Made by a program: the position numbers and the translations under genes. Under the pieces are notes generated by a model that did not search any database, had not been told where the DNA came from, and was given only the letters and a program-made list of their open reading frames with translations. From Perkinsus olseni (Eukaryota; Perkinsozoa; Perkinsida; Perkinsidae): a stretch of DNA of 21,381 nt. The stretch spans positions 1 to 21,381 of the forward strand of contig JABANP010000706.1 in assembly GCA_013115135.1 (NCBI GenBank), read 5' to 3'. Positions within the stretch are counted from its first letter, which is position 1. Each line of letters starts with the position of its first letter. Positions 8,310-13,586 of this stretch are shown here, one piece after another.

Positions 8310-9422
8310 CTACAGGCCGGGGTACAGGCCAAGTTGACCAGGGGTCGGCTCGCCACGAACCTCGCCAAAGTGCAGCGCGAAGATAGCCTTGAGACGTTCG
8401 ATGTTGGCCCGGTCTTCCATGAATCTTTGAAAGCACAGAGAGTTAGCCTGCCTGATCTGCCATGGGCGCAGAGTTCCCGGCGGGGTGGGGATGTCCGTGC
8501 GAGTCGACGAGCCAGCCAGCAGAGTCGTCTGAACCTCCAATGAGATTATCCAATTGACGAAGAGCTTGGCAGCGGCTGGATGAGGAGCCTTCCGGAGGAT
8601 AGCCATATGCTGGGCCCAGGTGAGGTACTCAGAGGTCGAGTTTGGGCCGATCATGACCCTCACCGTGTCAATCCCAGCGGGAGAGGATCCAGCTAAACCG
8701 ATGGCCTTGCGCTTCTCTGCCACGGCCATTCCCGCAGAATCAGACCCGCGTTTAAACTCGACTCGCAAAGCAGCGAGCCTTCTAGCCCATTCCCAACCGT
8801 AATCATAGACGTGGCGCATGTAGACGAACAAAACGGCGTCATCGTCGTGTGGGTAGGAGGAGGCTATGAGGTCGGTGTACTGAGGGTCAGCCAGGTCCTC
8901 GGCAGTTGCAGGAGGCTGAAGCCCCTCCGCTGCCAACAGTTCTGTATCGTAGAAGTAGCTGAAGGTATACACCACATGGGAAAACCAGGCACCATCTCTG
9001 ACATCCTTGAAGCCGTCGTAGACCGCTGAGAAGCCGGCTGGTTTGTAATACAATAGCTGACCTTCGCGTTTCCAACGTGGGTAGTCCTGGACAGTCTGCA
9101 AGGCTGCAATATCGGCAATCAGAGTGTCCGTCTCGAGTTGATAGTCCACACGAGCATCGTGGTACTTGCTGTAGTCGACGACCATTGTAATGTTAATCTG
9201 GGGGAAGGCCTTCCGGAAGGCGTTGGCAACTGCGTCTTCAGCATCAGGGAGATCACCGCCGTGATAGACAAGAAGGTCGCCGCCCTCTGCGATGGCTTCA
9301 GCGTAGAGATCTTCCAGCGATTTGGTCTCCTCGCGAAATCTTCCGTTATGCTCTCCATGCCTCCCCTCGGTGAAGAAGACCAGGTGCGTGAGGATGAAAA
9401 TGGTTTGGTGGCGTAGATTCAT
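8310..9422 (-). CDS. bacterial-type ABC solute-binding protein (370 aa, secreted)
   Basis: Intact, intronless frame from ATG at 9420-9422. Residues 1-20 are a signal peptide (MNLRHQTIFILTHLVFFTEG). The mature protein starts like periplasmic binding proteins for iron(III), thiamine or related ligands: KSLEDLYAEAIAEGG then DLLVYHGGD (residues ~34-57), a first beta strand and ligand loop. The middle has the usual alternation, e.g. DTLIADIAALQT (98-109) and the Tyr-rich 146-158 segment. The C-lobe carries WAQHMAILRKAPHPAAAKLF (269-288), matching the 'kgaPHPnAAklF' block of the bacterial family. Length fits a type-2 periplasmic-binding fold. No permease or ATPase lies nearby, and as a soluble secreted protein it cannot work as in bacteria; it may bind a metal or vitamin outside the cell or in a vesicle. 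Related secreted proteins also occur in fungi. Ligand unknown; bacterial origin is inference. Confidence 0.85.
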   Translation of the reverse strand: MNLRHQTIFILTHLVFFTEGRHGEHNGRFREETKSLEDLYAEAIAEGGDLLVYHGGDLPDAEDAVANAFRKAFPQINITMVVDYSKYHDARVDYQLETDTLIADIAALQTVQDYPRWKREGQLLYYKPAGFSAVYDGFKDVRDGAWFSHVVYTFSYFYDTELLAAEGLQPPATAEDLADPQYTDLIASSYPHDDDAVLFVYMRHVYDYGWEWARRLAALRVEFKRGSDSAGMAVAEKRKAIGLAGSSPAGIDTVRVMIGPNSTSEYLTWAQHMAILRKAPHPAAAKLFVNWIISLEVQTTLLAGSSTRTDIPTPPGTLRPWQIRQANSLCFQRFMEDRANIERLKAIFALHFGEVRGEPTPGQLGLYPGL

Positions 9423-10192
9423 GAGGTATGAACTACTGAGTGCTACTCAGTGAGTATTAGCTGCAGATAAGTGAACTCTCTCGAGCCACCGACCGCGGAG
9501 GTGCTTCGAAAGGTAGCGTCGTTCACAACGGCGAATACTGAGGGACTCGTTAACTCAAAGAGGATACTGTACCCGAACATGACCAGCGCTGAGTCAGCCT
9601 GACTCAGTCAGGATACCGACTGGCTCAGACCAGAATATTCGTGAAATCTTGAGTTTTGTTGAGCACTTAATTACGTGCACATACCATCGGGCCATGCCGC
9701 GTGACACAGCCCGTGTCCCTTTGTGCGGTCGCGAACAGTTTAGGGCTGGACCAGTGAGCACGTTAGAATGAGAGGCTGCCATCCACAGCGTCATAGCCAG
9801 GTTTGACACAAAAGTCCGAAGACTCCGAGGATACACCCGTAAGATTTGGCACGTCTCACGTGAGCAGCTCTTGAGTTTATCAATACCTGAAATGTCAATG
9901 TCGAGTCCATACGTTCACAGAAGTAGACCACGTACAGCGTTCGCGTGATTTCTACACAGTGCGAAAATAATGCCGAGCCGCTCCCCTGTTTAGCGGGTCG
10001 GTCGCGCCGCCAACAAGCCCGGCACTTTTCTCGACAGTGGTCGACTTGCTGGACGACGGTTCGTCTTCGACGAGCGTGAAATTCGGGAAGTAGAGGAATT
10101 TTGCTCTCGCACAAAGAAGAAGACACGTGTTTGTGTGATTGGCCATTGGAGCATCTTTCCGCACAAATGAAGCTAGTGTAGATATTTGAACG
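9423..10192. other. intergenic, two small palindromes
   Basis: Presumed upstream region of the 8310-9422 gene. It has ACTGAG-TGCTA-CTCAGT (about 9434-9450) and CTGAGTCAG-C-CTGACTCAG (about 9590-9608). The minus-strand frames at 9594-10200 overlap each other and show no domain. Confidence 0.45.
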
Positions 10193-10334
10193 ATGTTCAT
10201 GATTAATCTACGGTGTTTGTTGTTCGGTGCTCACCAGACTTTGGCTAATGATCGCGCCCTTCGTAGCCCGACCCCTCGACGTGGAAGAGGACAAGAGTTC
10301 GTCTTCACTGAAGACTCTTCAGCGGCATCCCAAG
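10193..10334 (+). CDS. possible first exon of a secreted protein
   Basis: An ATG at 10193 opens MFMINLRCLLFGAHQTLA, a short hydrophobic leader that could be a signal peptide, followed by NDRALRSPTPRRGRGQEF. The frame reaches a consensus splice donor, CAAG|GTAAGT, at 10334/10335. No matching downstream exon was identified; the next ~220 bp are taken up by large inverted repeats. The leader is weaker than a typical signal peptide and the frame is short, so this may be chance. Confidence 0.28.
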
Positions 10335-10385
10335 GTAAGTCCGTAGAGGGACTTGGGTTGTATCGAATGCAATGTACTCGTTGTT

Positions 10386-10428
10386 AGACACTTCCAGTCT
10401 TAATTTTAAATTAAGACTGGAAGTGTCT
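10386..10428. repeat. 43-bp near-perfect palindrome
   Basis: Two 21-nt arms, left AGACACTTCCAGTCTTAATTT, exact reverse complements around one T at 10407. Four bases separate it from the next, larger inverted repeat. Confidence 0.9.
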
Positions 10429-10432
10429 GTCT

Positions 10433-10549
10433 GAAAGATCCAGTCCAAACTCCGACTCATTGCGCTCAAGTCAGCGGTTATCTATTGGGAGTACTAAATT
10501 AATAATTTAGTAGGAGTTGGTATGAGTCGGAGTTTGGACTGGATCTTTC
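10433..10549. mobile_element. inverted repeat with perfect 28-bp arms (MITE-like)
   Basis: The arms at 10433-10460 (begins GAAAGATCCAGTCCAAACTC) and 10522-10549 are perfect reverse complements. The 61-bp spacer carries a further stem, ACTAAATT-AAT-AATTTAGT (10493-10511). Perfect arms imply a recent origin or active gene conversion. It is non-coding; no target duplication is obvious. Confidence 0.75.
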
Positions 10550-11149
10550 TGACGGCGACCACCGCCTTGTGGTTCCTTTCGGCTCCAGCCCTAAGAGGTT
10601 CTTAGCAAGAGCTGAGCTCTTCTTCAGCTGTTTTTGCGACAGACCGTCGTGAACAGCCTTGTGTACTGTTGTTGGCAACCATGATGACTCAATAACGTAA
10701 CACTCCCGGATCTGATGCAGATACCTTCTACTGATAATATAGTTGAGTTAGGGGTGAGCAACTGGACCAGCGATAGAATAACCAAAGCTGTACTCTGATG
10801 ATAGTAGTAGTTGATACGACGAAGGGATGATCACTCGCAGGAGGCGAGGAGCAGAGCAGATCGGAAAGTATTGGGGAATTACTGCAAAGACAAATGGCTA
10901 CTCACTTACAAGCGCACATAGTCACAACAGCAGATAATCGCATCAAATGTCCAGTGCTCGGACTAGCAGTTTCAGACTCGGCAACATGAAACGGTTGTGC
11001 CGCGCTAGCCACGATAATCGATACTCATGGACTTAGAGACAGACGGTGTGGTACAGGAGCCCCCTATTGACGACCCTATTTATAGCGAGTCAATACAATA
11101 ATCATACTGGCTGTCTCTACTTAATAGTAATCTAATTACATACTCATCA
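10550..11149. other. probable 3' flank/LTR of the decayed retroelement and a coding-like fragment
   Basis: On the minus strand 10711-10550 is open without an ATG and begins, after a possible acceptor (CATCAG|), IRECYVIESSWLPTTV; this vaguely recalls the C-terminal tail of DEAH-box RNA helicases, which is too little to call. Further right, about 10890-11149 lies directly downstream of the pol 3' end on the minus strand and has a TATA-like CTATAAATAGGG (minus; 11075-11085), so it may be LTR remnant. No second LTR copy was found. Confidence 0.35.
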
Positions 11150-11556
11150 TCACTGCGCAGCGTACTGCACGTGCACAGCGTGCATCCTGTCCCTGCTAGC
11201 AGGCTTCATCCGTCCAGTTAGATTCAGCTCCACCTTGAACAGGATCTTATCGTAGGGCGTGGTTAACAAAGCTGGCGTTGATCTAGGCGGTTGACTCTTG
11301 GCCCGCTTGAACACACCATCCACGCTCCATAGAGGAAGGAACACTGTTCCCTTCTCTCCAGCGTCATAGATATGGCCTTCGACCTCCTTACCGGGCTTGA
11401 TGTTAATTATCCTGACCACCGCAACTCTGTCGTCACTGGCCTTGACCAGAGCATAGTCATCCACCGTCACCTTGTCGTCATCAATGGCGTTCGTAGGTAG
11501 ATGTACTGGTCTATCATCCGGAAGAGGTTGAAGCTCGGATACAGGCACCTTTAGTC
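11150..11556 (-). pseudogene. retrotransposon pol C-terminal fragment (decayed element)
   Basis: Open minus-strand frame starting inside the iteron arm of the neighbouring element and continuing through LKVPVSELQPLPDD, then DYALVKASDDRVAVVRIINI, GHIYDAGEKGTVFLPLW and a Leu/Lys-rich end near 11153. This reads like the region after the integrase in protist LTR-retrotransposon polyproteins: a small beta-rich module with a 'FLPLW' block. It belongs with the RNase H fragment at 12471-13265. Integrase sequence is absent from both pieces. The apparent Met start (MDQSIMDESRY) comes from the inserted iterons and is not a real start. Confidence 0.6.
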
Positions 11557-11842
11557 GGGTGTACCGCGATTCGTCCATGATCGATTGGTCCACTGCAGCT
11601 TCGGTCCAAGATTGTTTCGTACAAATTTCGGTTCATTCATGATCTTTTCGTACATCGAAAAAGTGTATGTTTCGGTCACGATTTTTTCATCCATAACCGG
11701 TTTCGTACACGATTATTTCGTCCATGGGCGGTTGATCCAAAGATATGCTCGTTGTGATCTATTCGGCCACGATCTTTTCGAAAAAAATTCATTCGTCCAA
11801 TAGTGGTTCGTACATATGAAACTGACGACACGCAAATGTTTA

Positions 11843-11905
11843 TCGAAGGAGATGAACCCACGGCCTCTGGAATATCAGCTTGAGCTGCTAACCTACTCAC
11901 CTGTA
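11843..11905 (-). other. tRNA-like (pol III promoter-like) remnant in the element core
   Basis: Read on the minus strand, GAGTAGGTTAGCAG (11898-11885) resembles a tRNA D-arm/A box and GGGTTCATCTCC (11859-11848) a T-arm/B box, with tRNA-like spacing. Stems do not pair well, so this is at most a decayed tRNA-derived (SINE-like) sequence. Confidence 0.25.
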
Positions 11906-12097
11906 AGACTCCTTCTGAATTCCGACAAAGTACCGCCCATGCGATACCCAATCTATTCAACTTGGCTCCATTCGTGTTTGGAGCCTCTAGGCACTGGGAT
12001 CATCACAGAGACAACCTGATGTGGGGGAGTGCTAGATCGTCACGACTGGTGACTCACCAGTAGAGGCGGCGGTTAGATTATTAGGTCGTAGTAGGTG

Positions 12098-12172
12098 ATG
12101 GTAATAGCGGAATTGGTAGAGCTCCCGACTTGTATGACGATGGTACCAGGTTCGAATCGGGGTAAGGGAAGA
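12098..12172 (+). other. tRNA-like (pol III promoter-like) remnant in the element core
   Basis: TAGCGGAATTGGTAGAGC (12105-12122) matches a D-arm/A box and GGTTCGAATCG (12149-12159) a B box (consensus GGTTCGANTCC). Acceptor and anticodon stems do not form properly, so it is not a functional tRNA; a tRNA-derived SINE remnant is more likely. It points the opposite way from the one at 11843-11905. Confidence 0.35.
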
Positions 12173-12207
12173 TAGTGATGGTGAAGCCGGCGGCGCGGCC
12201 ATATACT

Positions 12208-12249
12208 TTTTAGACATATGTGACGCCGCGGCGTCACATATGTCTAAAA
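12208..12249. repeat. 42-bp perfect palindrome
   Basis: Arms of 21 nt meet without a spacer at 12228/12229 around CCGCGG; the left arm is TTTTAGACATATGTGACGCC plus G. It lies at the inner edge of the right iteron arm of the Foldback-like element. The palindrome resumes imperfectly outward (ACT/AGT) after one extra T. Confidence 0.92.
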
Positions 12250-12470
12250 GTAGCGTGGATGAAACTCACGTGTACGAAGAGCTTGTACGAAAAGCCCTGG
12301 AAGAAAGAAGCGGAGTTAGAGCATGATTGGACGAAACGGCGTGGACGAAAGAATCATGTACTTAAGACCCGTGGACGAAAGAGGTGTGTATGAATGAGGA
12401 TGTACGGAAGTAATATGGACGAAACGAGCAGGATGAACCCTACCATGGACAGAAACAATCGTGGACAGAA

Positions 12471-13265
12471 ACCTATTAGTCAGATCAAGCTTACAGTCAG
12501 CTGGGATGACCAGTAGGTAGTCCTTCTTGGAGTCAACCTGCTCGGTGTCACCGTCAGCATCTCTAATTATCGATGTAGTCATAAGTAGGTGTACCTCCTC
12601 GTCAGTGGTCAAGAAGTACTTGTCGTCAAGCCACCTTCTGATCTTCTGCACAGTAGCTGGAGGTAGATCATGTTCTTGTCGATGGCCACCTTATAGATGT
12701 CCTTGATCCTTACCCCTTGAAAGGTAGAGTCATCTTGTAGTAGAGCTTCTGCTACCAACTTGGCTTGCTCGTCAGTCAGCTCGAGCGCCTTATCGATCTT
12801 GATGTCGTCTTCTTCATTGGCACCGAGGGATATGGTGTTCAACATACATGGCTTCTTATAGGGCGGAGCCCCCATAGTGGACTCCTCATCATTGGCAGAT
12901 GGTCTTGTCGAAGTACTTGGTCTAGACACCCATCTTGACAGTAGATCCGCAAAGTCGTTGGACATACCTTTGCAGTGCTTAATGACATAAGGAAGTGCTT
13001 GCCATGATGCCACCGTCTCACACCATCCTAGGAATCTTCGGCTCTTTACTGAGCTTAGCGGCGACTCCGGTAGCTTGAAGTCTCTCCATCGGTACATACA
13101 TACCATACTATCCGTTAATATCAAAATCTTGGGTTTCCCTTTGTAGTAGGCTTGGTTGTCGCTACCAATAGCCGATACCACTTGCGCATACCCGTGAGCA
13201 CGCTGTATATTTCCTTTTCGTATACAGCTGTGCCATTACTGGTGCTCAACAGGGTAGAAGGCGTG
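12471..13265 (-). pseudogene. decayed retrotransposon pol: RNase H and pre-integrase region
   Basis: Three minus-strand reading frames must be joined to follow one protein. 13265-13185 encodes STSNGTAVYEKEIYSVL, with the RNase H glutamate. A frameshift near 13185 leads into KPKILILTDSMVCMYRW (the RNase H aspartate) and HCKGMSNDFADLLSRW (the final aspartate block). A second frameshift near 12650 leads to VQKIRRWLDDKYFLTT and DYLLVIPADCKLDLT, which is normally followed by the integrase zinc-binding domain. Instead the frame ends at the iteron element. Upstream of 13277 the frame hits a stop, so RT and gag are missing. The order RNase H then integrase indicates an LTR retrotransposon. Confidence 0.7.
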
Positions 13266-13586
13266 GTAAGCGATCACTGAGGAGGTAATTCCACCATGTT
13301 TCCATGCTCGAGTGCGTTGGGGAATAGAGTAAGAGAGCAAGTGACCAAGGATTGGTCAACATCCTCCCCTCCCCTCAAAGGTGAATGCAAAGTACAACAA
13401 GTTGTTGACATCATGGTGATCAGAAGAAGCGATGCGAAATGTGCGCAATCAAAAAAGGGGTGAGAAGCATAGTAGAGAGAGCACTACGACTCTTCAATGA
13501 TCAAAATGTGGGTAAAAATGAGAGGTGCTATGTACAAATAGCAGAGTATTGCGGAGTATACACAGATACGTCGCTAGGCGTGAGTA
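13266..13586. other. 3' end of the second retroelement: polypurine-like tract and partial LTR
   Basis: Downstream of the 932-aa pol frame (minus strand) there is GAGGGGAGGGGAGGA (complement of 13361-13375), directly followed by TGTTGACC. A polypurine tract followed by TG is what precedes a 3' LTR. The next bases form TGACCAA-TCC-TTGGTCA (13341-13357). The presumed LTR is cut off after about 90 bp, where RNase H sequence of the other retroelement begins. No matching 5' LTR was found beyond 16385. Confidence 0.4.

Larger units (their letters stand above)
11570..12469. mobile_element. Foldback-like element with arms of 15-bp iterons
   Basis: The left arm (11570-11814) is a ladder of about 16 units, consensus TTCGTMCA plus 7 variable bases. 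Unit starts include 11570, 11585, 11600, 11616, 11671, 11686, 11702, 11717, 11732, 11762, 11777, 11792 and 11807, nearly all 15 bp or a multiple apart. The right arm (12256-12469) has about 15 units in reverse complement, TGKACGAA plus 7, starting at 12256, 12271, 12284, 12298, 12328, 12342, 12357, 12372, 12387, 12401, 12416, 12430, 12446 and 12462. The ~440-bp core has no transposase. Long inverted arms built from short tandem repeats are the definition of Foldback-type transposons (Drosophila FB). It sits inside a decayed retrotransposon. Flanks ACCTTTAGTC (left) and ACCTATTAGTC (right) could be a decayed target duplication. Confidence 0.7.

Noticed and set aside
8092..8436. 114-codon minus-strand frame
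   Set aside because: It overlaps the end of the solute-binding protein gene in another frame and has no domain of its own.
12098..12172. A functional tRNA gene
   Set aside because: The B box is good and the A box fair, but the acceptor, anticodon and half of the D stem do not pair.
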